Source: DATFNI01 sp963712305 (GTDB lineage: Bacteria; Bacteroidota; Rhodothermia; Balneolales; DATFMH01). From it: 64,000 nt of DNA. This document shows, piece after piece, positions 52,834 through 62,825 of this stretch; within the stretch, counting starts at the first letter, position 1, and each line of letters opens with the position of its first letter. The stretch is taken from NCBI GenBank assembly GCA_963712305.1, contig CAVQHI010000004.1:1-64000 (forward strand), in the 5' to 3' direction. The translations under genes and the position numbers were made by a program. A model generated the notes under the pieces. That model saw only the letters and a list, made by a program, of their open reading frames with translations, was not told the DNA's origin and made no database searches.

Positions 52834-55386
52834 TTACTCTTCGAACGGAAGTTCACCTGTATCTCCATTGTCTTCGCTTTTTTCTGGCTTATCACCATTA
52901 TCAGCATTGATGTCCGGAGCCTGGTCTACTTCGTCCTCATCTTCATCTTCCCTGACTACCCTGCTAACAGCAGAAATATGATCGTCAGCATTAAGGCGCA
53001 TTATACGAACACCTTGTGTATTGCGCCCCATTGACCTGATGTCGCTGCAATGCATTCGTATAATCTTTCCGTTCTCTGTAATGATCATGAGATCGTCTTT
53101 ATCAGAGACTTCTTTGAGTGCTATCAGGCTTCCCGTTTTAGGTGTTATCTTCAATGTTATCACACCTTTACCGCCACGTGTTTGCTCTCTGTAATCGTCT
53201 ACAAGACTTCTTTTACCATATCCTTTCTCAGATATAGCCATAACCGTCGATTCGTGTGTGTTTCGGACAACGACCATATCAACCACCTCGTTCTTTTTGG
53301 GATCTATTTGAATCCCCCGAACACCGGTTGTGTTACGTCCCATGTCTCGCACATCACTTTCATTAAATCGTATAGCCCGTCCGGTCTTGACAGCCAGCAG
53401 CACTGTGCTGTTGCCATCCGTTAGGCTTGCTCCCAGCAAGGTATCATCATCATTAATATTAATAGCAATGATTCCATCACGTCTTGGCCTGCTGTATGCT
53501 TCAAGGGCTGTTTTCTTAACAACTCCCTTTCGGGTTGCCATGATGATAAAATGGTTCTTGATATAATCTTCATCATCAAGAGACTTAACCGGAACAAATG
53601 TTTTAATGCTGTCATCCTTATCCATTTGAATAAGATTGACGATAGCCCGTCCTCGTCCAGTTCTGGATCCTTCGGGAATCTCATACACTTTAAGCCAGTA
53701 ACATTTGCCCTTCTCAGTAAAGAAGAGAATATAATTGTGATTAGTTGCTACAAAGAGATGTTCTATATATTCATCTTCCTTAGTATTGGCACCTTTCATG
53801 CCGACACCACCTCTGCGTTGTCTACGATATCCGCTGACAGGCGTACGTTTGATATATCCGTTATTGGATATCGTCACAACCACATCCTCATCAGCAATCA
53901 TATCTTCTATATTAAAATCCTCTGCTGAGTAGACGATCTGTGTCCTACGTCCGTCACCATATCGTTTCTTCAGATCGAGCAGTTCATCTTTAATAATGTC
54001 GGTCTGAGCATCACGGTTTGAGAGAATTCGACGATAATCTTTGATCTGATCGATGATATCACGGTATTCGAGATCAATCTTGTCACGTTCCAGACCGGTA
54101 AGTTTTTGAAGACGCATATCCAGAATGGCTTTAGCCTGGATATCGGTAAGCATGAACTTGCGGCGAAGTTGTGCATTGGCCTCCGGAACATTGTTTGAAG
54201 CGCGAATGGTTTTGATAACCTCATCAAGATTATCAAGGGCGATCTTGAGTCCCTCTAAGATATGGGCTCGTGCTTCAGCCTGATCCAGGTCATAAAGTGT
54301 ACGCCGGATAATTACTTCTATCCTGTGATTTATGAAATGCTTTATTAACTCTTTGAGTCCCATTACTTTGGGACGTCCTTTAACCAAGGCAAGGTTAATC
54401 ACGCCAAATGTCGTCTGCATTTGCGTGTATTTGTACAATTGGTTGAGTACAACGCTCGCAACAGCTCCACGTTTAAGGATGATGACCATCCGCATACCGT
54501 CACGATCGGATTCATCGCGAACGTCAGCGACCTCACTCAGTTTATCATTCTGTACAAGCTCTGCAATCTTCTGAATGAGAAGCGCCTTGTTGACCTGGTA
54601 TGGGAGTTCCGTTACAACAATCTGCTCCCTGTTTCCACGAAGTTCTTCAGTATTGCAGCGAGCACGCAGGGTTATCTTACCGCGTCCCGTTTCATAAGCT
54701 TCCTTAACACCTTCATAGCCATAGATAATACCACCGGTTGGAAAATCTGGTGCGGTGATAAGCTTCATCAACTCCTTTGTCTCAATTTCAGGATTTTCGA
54801 TGTTGGCAATGATACCATCAACGACTTCCCGAAGGTTGTGAGGAGCCATATTGGTAGCCATTCCAACAGCAATACCCGAGGAACCATTGAGAAGCAGGTT
54901 CGGAAGTTTCCCTGGAAGAACAGTAGGCTCTGTTAATGAATCATCGAAGTTAGCCTGGAAATCAACCGTATTCTTGTTGATGTCCGACATCATTTCTTCC
55001 GCGATACGGTTCATGCGGACTTCAGTGTAACGCATTGCCGCAGCGGAGTCGCCGTCAACTGATCCAAAGTTACCCTGACCGTCAACCAGCGGGTAACGAA
55101 GTGAGAAATCCTGAACCATTCTAACGATGGTATCATACACAGCACTGTCACCATGCGGGTGGTACTTACCCAGTACCTCCCCTACGATACGGGCACTTTT
55201 CTTATACGGACGGTTGTGCAACATCCCTAGTTCACTCATACCGTACAGAGCACGGCGGTGAACCGGTTTCAGACCATCTCTTACATCGGGAAGAGCACGA
55301 GCGACAATAACGGACATCGAATAATCGATGTACGACGATTGCATCTCATCTTCAATAGATACTTGGATAATTTTTTCTGTAGCCAT
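52834..55386 (-). CDS. gyrA: DNA gyrase subunit A
   Basis: 850 residues. The quinolone region is intact: GKYHPHGDSAVYDTIVRM with Ser and Asp as in sensitive strains, active-site Tyr in AMRYTEVRM. The C-terminal pinwheel has the GyrA box RQRRGGVGMKG. The last 40 residues are very acidic (EDEDEDEVDQAPDIN), as in some Bacteroidota. It lies 15 bases after gyrB. Confidence 0.97.
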   Translation of the reverse strand: MATEKIIQVSIEDEMQSSYIDYSMSVIVARALPDVRDGLKPVHRRALYGMSELGMLHNRPYKKSARIVGEVLGKYHPHGDSAVYDTIVRMVQDFSLRYPLVDGQGNFGSVDGDSAAAMRYTEVRMNRIAEEMMSDINKNTVDFQANFDDSLTEPTVLPGKLPNLLLNGSSGIAVGMATNMAPHNLREVVDGIIANIENPEIETKELMKLITAPDFPTGGIIYGYEGVKEAYETGRGKITLRARCNTEELRGNREQIVVTELPYQVNKALLIQKIAELVQNDKLSEVADVRDESDRDGMRMVIILKRGAVASVVLNQLYKYTQMQTTFGVINLALVKGRPKVMGLKELIKHFINHRIEVIIRRTLYDLDQAEARAHILEGLKIALDNLDEVIKTIRASNNVPEANAQLRRKFMLTDIQAKAILDMRLQKLTGLERDKIDLEYRDIIDQIKDYRRILSNRDAQTDIIKDELLDLKKRYGDGRRTQIVYSAEDFNIEDMIADEDVVVTISNNGYIKRTPVSGYRRQRRGGVGMKGANTKEDEYIEHLFVATNHNYILFFTEKGKCYWLKVYEIPEGSRTGRGRAIVNLIQMDKDDSIKTFVPVKSLDDEDYIKNHFIIMATRKGVVKKTALEAYSRPRRDGIIAININDDDTLLGASLTDGNSTVLLAVKTGRAIRFNESDVRDMGRNTTGVRGIQIDPKKNEVVDMVVVRNTHESTVMAISEKGYGKRSLVDDYREQTRGGKGVITLKITPKTGSLIALKEVSDKDDLMIITENGKIIRMHCSDIRSMGRNTQGVRIMRLNADDHISAVSRVVREDEDEDEVDQAPDINADNGDKPEKSEDNGDTGELPFEE

Positions 55387-55401
55387 AAATGGGGTCAGTT
55401 A

Positions 55402-57348
55402 TTATACGTCGAGGTTGGCATATTTTGCATTGCGTTCGATGAATTCCCGTCGCGGTTCAACGGCATCACCCATAAGAACAGAAAACAAACGGTCTGCAGA
55501 AGCGGCACTCTCAATAGAAACCTGTTGAAGTGTCCTGGTTTCCGGATCCATCGTTGTTTCCCATAACTGACTGGGATTCATCTCACCGAGACCTTTGTAT
55601 CGTGAAACGTCTATTTTGTTGTTTGTATCCTTTTTCAGACGAATCAGGATACGGTCACGAGTAACGTCGTCCCAGGCATATTCCACATTTTTACCATAAG
55701 AGATGCGATAAAGCGGTGGGGTCGCTATATATACGTGGCCTTCTTCAATAATAGGCATCATATAACGATAGAAGAAGGTTAGGAGAAGAGTGCGAATGTG
55801 CGATCCGTCGACGTCGGCATCTGTCATGATAATAAGCTTATGATACCTCAGCTTCGTAATGTCAAACTCGTCTTCATACCCAAAACCAACACCAAGAGCT
55901 GTTATAATTGCACGGATTTCCTTGTTTTCAAGAATTTTGTTAACCCGAGACTTCTCAACATTAAGAATTTTACCCCGAAGCGGCAGGATGGCCTGAAAAC
56001 TCCGGTTACGTCCCATTTTAGCAGATCCACCGGCGGAATCACCCTCAACAAGGTAAATCTCACAATGTTCCGGATCGTTGATAGAGCAGTCTGCCAGCTT
56101 GCCCGGCAAACCTTCACCTGCAAGTGCACTTTTACGCTGCACCAATTGTTTTGCTTTTCGGGCAGCTTCACGAGCCTCAGCGGCCAGAATCACTTTTTCA
56201 AGAATCGACTTGGCGATCTTTGGATTCTGTTCAAGGTATTCATTGAGTTTATCGTAAAGTATTATTTCGACGACACTCTGCACCTCTGAGTTCCCCAGCT
56301 TGGTTTTGGTCTGTCCCTCGAACTGTGGCTCAGGAACTTTTATACTTATGACTGAAGTCAAACCTTCGCGAAAATCTTCGCCACTGACCGACATTTTACC
56401 TTTCAAAAAGTTATTTCGTTCAGCATAACCCTTAAGTGACCGGGTAAGAGCTCGTCGAAAACCAGAAACATGCGTACCCCCTTCATGGGTATTGATGTTG
56501 TTGACATAGGAGTGCACATTTTCGGAATAGGTCTTATTGTACTGGATGGCAATCTCAACCGGGACATTCTCCATCTCTCCTTTTATATAGATAGGCTTAT
56601 CCATCAGTGATTCGCGATTTTCATCCAAATAACGGACAAAATCAAGCACGCCGCCATCATAATGAAAATCCTGACGCATGAAATTTCCTTCGTCATCCTC
56701 TTCCCTTTCATCGACAATATGAATCGTGATATTGGGATTGAGGAATGCCAGCTCACGCATCCGCTCTAAAATAATGTCAAACTTAAACTCTACTGTCTGT
56801 GTGAAAATCTCAGGATCGGGATAAAACTTAATGAAGGTTCCCGTCTTATCTGTTTCACCCTTTTCTTTAAGAGGGCTGATCGTCTTTCCTTTCTCGAACT
56901 CCATCGTATAGATGATTCCATCACGATGGACTTCTGCATAAAAATGTTTTGCAAGCGCGTTCACACAACTTACACCCACACCATGCAGACCACCTGATAC
57001 CTTATAACTATCTTTATCAAACTTACCTCCTGCGTGAAGCCGCGTAAGTACTACTTCGAGTGCAGGCAGTTTCATTTTGGGGTGCTCATCCACGGGAATA
57101 CCACGGCCGTTATCGTTGATGGATATAGAACCATCTTTATAGATACGTACCTCAATGGAGTCACAATATCCGGCAAGCGCTTCGTCAATGGAATTATCAA
57201 CAACCTCATTGATCAGGTGATGAAGTCCTCGAGAACCGGTATCGCCGATATACATTGCAGGCCGTTTGCGAACAGCCTCCAATCCCTCCAGAATTTGTAT
57301 ATTAGATGCTCTGTAATTCGATGGTTGATTATTATTGGCCATATACAA
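55402..57348 (-). CDS. gyrB: DNA gyrase subunit B
   Basis: 648 residues. GHKL ATPase motifs (VDNSIDEALAGYCD, NDNGRGIPVDEH, GGLHGVGVSCVNAL) and TOPRIM motifs (EGDSAGGSAKMGRNR, IMTDADVDGSHIRTLLL). Forms the gyrase tetramer with GyrA. The second Met (residue 3) may be the real start. Confidence 0.97.
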   Translation of the reverse strand: MYMANNNQPSNYRASNIQILEGLEAVRKRPAMYIGDTGSRGLHHLINEVVDNSIDEALAGYCDSIEVRIYKDGSISINDNGRGIPVDEHPKMKLPALEVVLTRLHAGGKFDKDSYKVSGGLHGVGVSCVNALAKHFYAEVHRDGIIYTMEFEKGKTISPLKEKGETDKTGTFIKFYPDPEIFTQTVEFKFDIILERMRELAFLNPNITIHIVDEREEDDEGNFMRQDFHYDGGVLDFVRYLDENRESLMDKPIYIKGEMENVPVEIAIQYNKTYSENVHSYVNNINTHEGGTHVSGFRRALTRSLKGYAERNNFLKGKMSVSGEDFREGLTSVISIKVPEPQFEGQTKTKLGNSEVQSVVEIILYDKLNEYLEQNPKIAKSILEKVILAAEAREAARKAKQLVQRKSALAGEGLPGKLADCSINDPEHCEIYLVEGDSAGGSAKMGRNRSFQAILPLRGKILNVEKSRVNKILENKEIRAIITALGVGFGYEDEFDITKLRYHKLIIMTDADVDGSHIRTLLLTFFYRYMMPIIEEGHVYIATPPLYRISYGKNVEYAWDDVTRDRILIRLKKDTNNKIDVSRYKGLGEMNPSQLWETTMDPETRTLQQVSIESAASADRLFSVLMGDAVEPRREFIERNAKYANLDV

Positions 57349-57586
57349 TCGTCCGTCCTAAAGGTTGGCTATTAAAAGTTAAGGGCGCTGAAAAATACCC
57401 TTTAAACTTGCAATTTCAAAGCCAGACGATAAATTTATTGCCTGCCCGAAAGATCTGAGCGTACGGGCAAAATTAAAGCTGTCATAATGACTCTCTACAA
57501 GCAATATGATACTTACATTTGTTGCGTACAATTATTTACTACATTTTTCAATGAAACCATCCGTTGTTATTTATTTGTTTTGATAT

Positions 57587-57594
57587 TATATTTG
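57587..57594 (+). promoter_or_regulatory. promoter -7 box of the rpmB operon
   Basis: TATATTTG about 40 bases before rpmB with a TTG element 24 bases upstream (57564-57566), matching the Bacteroidota layout. Confidence 0.6.
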
Positions 57595-57631
57595 TGATTC
57601 TGTGGAATTCAGACGAATTGAAGAAATTATC

Positions 57632-57877
57632 ATGGCATACAAAGACGATATCTCGGGTAAAAAGTCCTTGAACGGATACCGTTCCTCGAAATCAAACAAC
57701 AAGACGAAGCACGTCTTCAAGTTGAATCTTCAAAAAAGAAGATTTTATATCCCCGAGGAAGACCGTTGGGTTACTTTAAAAGTAACGGCTAAAACTCTGC
57801 GTACGATCAATAAAAAGGGTATTCATGCCGTTTTGAAAGACGCCAGAGCACACGGGACATTGACAAACAAGATTTAA
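57632..57877 (+). CDS. rpmB: 50S ribosomal protein L28
   Basis: 81 residues from the ATG at 57632, chosen over an in-frame ATG at 57602 because L28 begins near MAYKDDISGKK. Motifs: HVFKLNLQKRRFYIPEEDRW and LRTINKKGIHAVL. First of a three-gene operon. Confidence 0.95.
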   Translation: MAYKDDISGKKSLNGYRSSKSNNKTKHVFKLNLQKRRFYIPEEDRWVTLKVTAKTLRTINKKGIHAVLKDARAHGTLTNKI

Positions 57878-57881
57878 GACT

Positions 57882-58052
57882 ATGGCAAAGTCCAAAGGAA
57901 ACCGCATACAAGTTATTTTAGAGTGTACCGAAGCACCTGGTACATCGCGATATGTAACCACGAAGAACCGGCGTACTACCACCCAGCGTGTAGAACTTCG
58001 CAAATACAACTCGGTACTCCGCAAACATACGCTTCATAAAGAAATTAAGTAA
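57882..58052 (+). CDS. rpmG: 50S ribosomal protein L33
   Basis: 56 residues, too short to stand out but clear: GNRIQVILECTEAPGTSRYV and TTQRVELRKYNSVLRK. The zinc Cys pairs are mostly missing (only one Cys), the C-minus form. Starts 4 bases after rpmB. Confidence 0.94.
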   Translation: MAKSKGNRIQVILECTEAPGTSRYVTTKNRRTTTQRVELRKYNSVLRKHTLHKEIK

Positions 58053-58063
58053 GGAGTCACACC

Positions 58064-58231
58064 ATGGCTAAGAAACAGAAATTCGGGGATCAGGCTCTTG
58101 AACAGAAGATGGCTCGTCGCAAGATGGCTAAAGTGATCATTTCCAAGAAAACGGAAAAGGGAACCTACAGCTACCATGAGTCTACACTTGACGTTGATAA
58201 TGTGCAGGATTTTATCAAGCACAATAAGTAA
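58064..58231 (+). CDS. DUF4295 small basic protein
   Basis: 55 residues (MAKKQKFGDQALEQKM, MAKVIISKKTEKGTYSYHES). DUF4295 proteins are found after rpmG in Bacteroidota and relatives; likely ribosome-linked but function unknown. AAGGAG precedes the start. Confidence 0.85.
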   Translation: MAKKQKFGDQALEQKMARRKMAKVIISKKTEKGTYSYHESTLDVDNVQDFIKHNK

Positions 58232-58252
58232 TCTTCCGTACTATTTTTTATT

Positions 58253-58287
58253 AAAAGGTTTCACAGTTGGTGTGAGACCTTTTTTTT
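58253..58287 (+). terminator. terminator of the rpmB operon
   Basis: AAAGGTTTCAC and GTGAGACCTTT form an 11-bp stem (one G-U pair) with a 7-base loop and a T8 run. Confidence 0.88.
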
Positions 58288-58411
58288 GTTTAGAATTCAG
58301 GATTACAGCAGATATCTATTGATATTTCCTCTTGTTTGAAGTATCTCAGTACTGTTGCTGCACGAATCTAATTCCTGCATCAAGGTTCATCATTACTAAT
58401 TCTATCGAATT

Positions 58412-58873
58412 ATGGGAATCTACGATAATCTTCTTTCAGACTTAAAAAAGGCCATGCTGGCCAGAGACAACGACCGTGTTCGTGTATTGCGTTCACTAAA
58501 AGCCGCACTTCTTGAAAAAGAGATAAGCGAACGCGTCGGCGGGGAGGCTAAATTAAATGAAAAGCAGGTTGTCCAGGTTTTCATAAAAGCGGCCAAACAG
58601 CGCCGCGATTCCATCCAACAGTTTGAAATACATGGTCGTATGGATCTGGCCAATGCTGAAAAAGAAGAGCTTGAAGTTATCGAGTCTTATCTGCCAAAAA
58701 TGATGAGTGAAGCTGAGATAACCAGTGTTGTCGATGAAACCATCAGTGCAGTCGGTGCCAGCTCTACCCAGGATATGGGCAAGGTAATGGGAGCCATCAT
58801 GCCAAAAGTTAAAGGAAAAGCTGATGGCTCGCTCGTCAATCGAATTGTAAAAGAACGACTTAATGCCCTATGA
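58412..58873 (+). CDS. yqeY: GatB/YqeY domain protein
   Basis: 153 residues, all helical (SDLKKAMLARDNDRVRVLRS, RRDSIQQFEIHGRMDLANAE, KVMGAIMPKVKGKADG). Relative of the tail domain of GatB; thought to aid tRNA amidation but not proven. Overlaps cvpA by 4 bases. Confidence 0.92.
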   Translation: MGIYDNLLSDLKKAMLARDNDRVRVLRSLKAALLEKEISERVGGEAKLNEKQVVQVFIKAAKQRRDSIQQFEIHGRMDLANAEKEELEVIESYLPKMMSEAEITSVVDETISAVGASSTQDMGKVMGAIMPKVKGKADGSLVNRIVKERLNAL

Positions 58874-59418
58874 ATGCCCTGGATGTGGTCGTCCTGCTCG
58901 TACTTGCTCTATTCGCTTTCCGGGGTTTTAAAAACGGATTTATAAAGGAAGTGTTGGGATTGGTAGGCATTATTGCTGCGTGCTTCATTGCATTTCACTA
59001 TATGGGATCGCTTTCTGAGTTCCTGGCGAATCACATTTCCGTTAACCCAAAATATATTCCATATTTTTCCGCAATCGTCCTGTTTCTTGGTACGCTCATC
59101 GTAGTAGAACTAATTATTGTCTTTTTAACCAAACTTCTGCAAGCGGTAGCCCTGGGCCTTCCGAACAGAATACTTGGACTGGTTCTCAGCGTAATCAAGG
59201 CTGGTGTGATCATTAGTGTGATCTTACTCGTTCTCGCGGGATTTAATGAACCGTCTGAACGTTATCAGAAAGAATCATTGATATATCCCTACGTTATGAT
59301 GATGGCCCCTGCCGCCTACGATGTCATTGCCTGGGTTTTCCCTGGTGTAAAGTCTTTTGAGAAGACCATTCAGGATACGATTTCAAACAATAAACCCACA
59401 TTTAACCTACAAAAATAG
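58870..59418 (+). CDS. cvpA: CvpA family membrane protein
   Basis: 182 residues, four membrane helices (VVVLLVLALFAFRGFKNGF, VLGLVGIIAACFIAFHYM, YFSAIVLFLGTLIVVELII, VIKAGVIISVILLVLAG). The pattern GFKNGFIKEVLGLVG is CvpA-like; linked to colicin V production and envelope stress. Followed after 10 bases by tyrS. Confidence 0.88.
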   Translation: MNALDVVVLLVLALFAFRGFKNGFIKEVLGLVGIIAACFIAFHYMGSLSEFLANHISVNPKYIPYFSAIVLFLGTLIVVELIIVFLTKLLQAVALGLPNRILGLVLSVIKAGVIISVILLVLAGFNEPSERYQKESLIYPYVMMMAPAAYDVIAWVFPGVKSFEKTIQDTISNNKPTFNLQK

Positions 59419-59428
59419 AATTAAGCTT

Positions 59429-60646
59429 ATGGCATTTACGCCTGTAGAAGAGCAACTAGCGATTATTAAAAGAGGAGCAACCGAAATCATCCCGGAAGAT
59501 GAACTTGTCCAAAAACTCGAGCGATCGAGGAAGGAGAATCGTCCTTTACGTGTAAAGCTTGGATGTGACCCTACACGCCCCGATTTACACCTTGGCCACT
59601 CGGTTATCCTCCGAAAATTGCGTCAGTTCCAGGATCTTGGTCACGAAGCTATCCTGATCATCGGTGATTTCACGGCTCTTATTGGCGATCCAACCGGACA
59701 AAATAAGACAAGACCGGCCATTACTGCAGATGAAATCCGTGAAAATGCCGTTACTTATTTCGATCAGGCTTCAAAAATCCTTGATGCCAAAAAAACACGT
59801 ATCGTTTATAATGCCGACTGGTTGGGCCCCATGAGTTTTGCCGATGTAATCCGGCTAGCCTCCAAAACTACGGTCGCCCGAATGCTTGAACGTGACGATT
59901 TCTCCAAGCGATACCAAAATGAGGAACCTATCTCTCTGCACGAATTTCTATACCCTCTCGCCCAGGCACAAGACTCCGTTCACTTAAATTCAGATATAGA
60001 GTTAGGTGGGTCTGATCAGAAATTTAACCTGCTTGTGGGTCGCCAGTTGCAACGGGAAGAAGGTCAGGAGCCACAGGTTTGCCTGATGATGCCTCTGCTT
60101 GTAGGAACCGATGGGACGATGAAAATGTCCAAATCATACGACAACTATATTGGCATTACCGAAGACGCCAATGATATGTATGGCAAAATGTTATCCATCA
60201 CTGATGATCTAATTTATCCTTACTTCGAATTGTTGACAGACCTCCCTCTCGATAAGTTGCCGGGGATGAAAGTAAAAGCGGCTGAGGATCCAAGAAACAC
60301 CAAGCATGAACTGGCTTTCACGATCACAAGAATGTATCACGGGGAAAATGCCGCCAGACAGGCACGTGAGCATTTTGAAAAAACGGTCGTCAATAAAGGA
60401 ATCCCTGATGACATCCCTGAGTTTACATTTGATCCCGGCAGTGAACTAAATCTCATACAGATCATCCGTAACATCAATTTTGCCACCAGTAACAGTGAAG
60501 CAAAACGATTGATTCAACAGGGCGGAGTTTCATTGGATGGTAATACAATCGATGATATCCACCATACAATTACGATAGACAATAGTTTTGATCGAGTAAT
60601 CAAGGTTGGTAAGCGGAAATTCGGCCGTCTGCTGGCAAGTAATTAA
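59429..60646 (+). CDS. tyrS: tyrosyl-tRNA synthetase
   Basis: 405 residues from the ATG at 59429 (an upstream ATG at 59357 lies inside cvpA). Class I motifs: HIGH form PDLHLGHSV and KMSKS in TMKMSKSYDN. The C-terminal S4 domain (NSEAKRLIQQGGVSLDG) binds tRNA. Longer-gap TyrZ-like type. Confidence 0.96.
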   Translation: MAFTPVEEQLAIIKRGATEIIPEDELVQKLERSRKENRPLRVKLGCDPTRPDLHLGHSVILRKLRQFQDLGHEAILIIGDFTALIGDPTGQNKTRPAITADEIRENAVTYFDQASKILDAKKTRIVYNADWLGPMSFADVIRLASKTTVARMLERDDFSKRYQNEEPISLHEFLYPLAQAQDSVHLNSDIELGGSDQKFNLLVGRQLQREEGQEPQVCLMMPLLVGTDGTMKMSKSYDNYIGITEDANDMYGKMLSITDDLIYPYFELLTDLPLDKLPGMKVKAAEDPRNTKHELAFTITRMYHGENAARQAREHFEKTVVNKGIPDDIPEFTFDPGSELNLIQIIRNINFATSNSEAKRLIQQGGVSLDGNTIDDIHHTITIDNSFDRVIKVGKRKFGRLLASN

Positions 60647-60719
60647 CTGTTCTTTCTGTCGCCTATAATTCTTTATAATTCACTAAAAGAGTGTTGTACG
60701 ATGATCAAATTTTAGTATC

Positions 60720-60749
60720 ATTGAATAATTGCAATTGCAATTATTCAAT
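60720..60749. promoter_or_regulatory. 30-base palindromic operator before the MarR gene
   Basis: A perfect palindrome with arm ATTGAATAATTGCAA, 28 bases before the MarR start. MarR proteins typically bind such sites over their own promoter. Confidence 0.8.
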
Positions 60750-60777
60750 ATCAAACTATATTCACATATTTATACCA

Positions 60778-61224
60778 ATGGGGACACATTATAAGGGTAG
60801 AGCGGATGAAATACGTGCGCTTGACGCCTTCATCAAGTTAAATCGCGCTTCCGAGTCATTGAATAGCCGTTTAGCAGCGCTTCTGAACAAATGGAATCTC
60901 ACGGTAAGTCAATTCGGTGCGCTCGAGGCACTTCTTCATCTGGGACCCATGAACCTGAGCGAGTTAAGCCAAAAACTCCTGAAGAGTGGCGGCAATATTA
61001 CCATGGTTGCTGATAACCTTGAAAAGAGAGGATTATTGGTCAGGAAACGAAGTAAAACAGATCGTCGTTATGTCAAAGTTGAACTTACCGATGAGGGGAA
61101 CAATTTAATAGAATCTATTTTCCCTCAGCACGTTACAAATATCGTTACTGAAATGAGTTCATTAGAGCCTGAGGAATTGGAAGACTTATCCAGGCTGTGT
61201 AAGAAACTCGGACGAAAAGAATAA
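60778..61224 (+). CDS. MarR family transcriptional regulator
   Basis: 148 residues from the ATG at 60778, chosen since an earlier ATG (60691) would put the operator palindrome inside the gene. Winged helix: TVSQFGALEALLHLGPMNLS, KSGGNITMVADNLEKRG, RRYVKVELTDEG. Similar to MhqR/OhrR-type regulators. DoxX follows 22 bases later. Confidence 0.92.
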   Translation: MGTHYKGRADEIRALDAFIKLNRASESLNSRLAALLNKWNLTVSQFGALEALLHLGPMNLSELSQKLLKSGGNITMVADNLEKRGLLVRKRSKTDRRYVKVELTDEGNNLIESIFPQHVTNIVTEMSSLEPEELEDLSRLCKKLGRKE

Positions 61225-61246
61225 AGCACTCAATATATTTATATTT

Positions 61247-61684
61247 ATGAACCAGTCGGGTAATCCCTCGTTTCTGCCGGTTTCTGGCCGGATATTCATT
61301 AGTTTTATTTTTCTGATCGCCGGAATTGGAAAAATACTTGCCTGGCACACCTATATGAACATTCTCAGCACCAAGTTGATCCCTTTCGATCCGTTGGTAT
61401 TACTTGTTGCTATTTCAGTTGAAATACTTGGCGGGTTGTCTATACTGCTCGGTTACAAAATACGCTACACGGGGATGATTCTCTTTCTTTACCTTTTGCC
61501 CGTGAGTTTGATAATGCACAATTTTTGGGCATTCAACGGCATGCAATTCACTAACCAGTTCATCCATTTCCTGAAAAACCTCGCTATTATGGGAGGCATG
61601 CTATATCTGGCACATTACGGTGCAGGACCTTACAGTGTCGACCGCTGGTTGGCCCGTAAAAGTGAAACAGGGATTGAAGTGTAA
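61247..61684 (+). CDS. DoxX family membrane protein
   Basis: 145 residues with four helices (GRIFISFIFLIAGIGKILAW, LVLLVAISVEILGGLSILLG, LFLYLLPVSLIMHNFWAFN, NLAIMGGMLYLAHYGAGP). DoxX proteins take part in thiol/quinone and oxidative stress defence and are often under MarR control, as the context suggests. Confidence 0.9.
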   Translation: MNQSGNPSFLPVSGRIFISFIFLIAGIGKILAWHTYMNILSTKLIPFDPLVLLVAISVEILGGLSILLGYKIRYTGMILFLYLLPVSLIMHNFWAFNGMQFTNQFIHFLKNLAIMGGMLYLAHYGAGPYSVDRWLARKSETGIEV

Positions 61685-61772
61685 TGTTAGACAATAGTTT
61701 TTAGTAGTTAATTGTTAGCTATCGAAGAGTAGCTAACAATTTATTGTATGATTCCAAAGCTTCATTTATAAT

Positions 61773-62825
61773 TCACTCCGTAAATTCGTACATATACACC
61801 CCTTTGTTAGTACTAAAGAACAACGTTTTCTTGCCATTGACTATCGTGGCAACCAAGTCGTTAATAGTTATTCCCTTTGGCCCGGTCGTGTCGGTTACCA
61901 TTTGCCAGGTATCACCAAAATCCGGCGAAGCTGCAAAAAAAAGAGTAGTATCCTGATTCGCACCAGATGCATAAACCCATGTTTTCTTTACCGGGTCATT
62001 AGCCAGTGCATAAATTGGAGTCTGACTAAAAACTTTTGACCAATATTCTCCGTCATCAATAGACCGCTTAATGCCAATACCTTCTCCAATTAGCAAACGA
62101 TCTGAATTCGAGGGGTTTACGACCAAATCATAAATCGTGGTTTCCACTCCGTCGGCAGATACGTTTTTCAGAAGTGATCTCCAGGTGTCTCCAAAGTCTG
62201 TGCTTTTAAATAAAATGGGTTGAAAAACAGCATTTCCACCTCCTACCCATACTTTTCCCGGTTTTTGGGGATCGGTACGTAACACAAAATTTCCGCCACC
62301 TACGGCATCCCATGAGGCTACCACTGATTTCCAGCTTAATCCCTGATCGGTTGATTTAGCAACCACAGCACTGCCGGCGGCATAAAGTAGATCCGGATTC
62401 GTAGGATCGTGTTCTAGCCTTTTCAATCACGTCTCCTTTTTAGTTCCTCCAAAACCATTTAGATAAGCTTTCCACGTACCCCCCCCATCAATAGTCAGAT
62501 AAAGTGTAGTTTGACCGCTATTAAAAAAGGGTTCATCCACACCTACCAAGATTTTATTGGAATCAAAGATCACCATATCATTGATGGTATCATTACTGAG
62601 TCCTAAACCCTGCCAATTACTGCTTTCCTTTGAAAAATCCTTTCTGTAGAGTCCCTTATTGGTTCCAGCATAAAGAACCAGTCCATCTTGTTGAAACCTC
62701 ATAATCCTGTAGCCGGACAATCCTACTTCCGTCCATTCACCTTTGAGGTTAACTAAACGATGTTTGGGACCGGTCCCACAACCGGACAAAAGCCACAAAA
62801 AACAGATACACAAAATCAATCTCAT
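61773..62825 (-). pseudogene. BNR-repeat (sialidase-like propeller) lipoprotein with in-frame TGA
   Basis: One frame from 62825 to 61773: lipoprotein signal with LSGCGTG, then repeated BNR motifs (STDQGLSWKSV, STDFGDTWRSL, SIDDGEYWSKV, SPDFGDTWQMV) of a beta propeller. TGA at 62427-62429 splits it after 132 codons; the frame goes on at once with LKRLEHDPTNPDLL. One base change (TGG to TGA) would explain it. No catalytic sialidase residues seen. Confidence 0.78.

Noticed and set aside
57349..57601. Replication origin between gyrB and rpmB
   Set aside because: No cluster of DnaA boxes seen; the gap only holds promoters and one inverted repeat.
25279..62825. TGA, TAG or TAA read as amino acids (recoding)
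   Set aside because: TGA, TAG and TAA all close ordinary genes here (exbD and mrp end in TGA), and the interrupted genes differ in which stop they carry.
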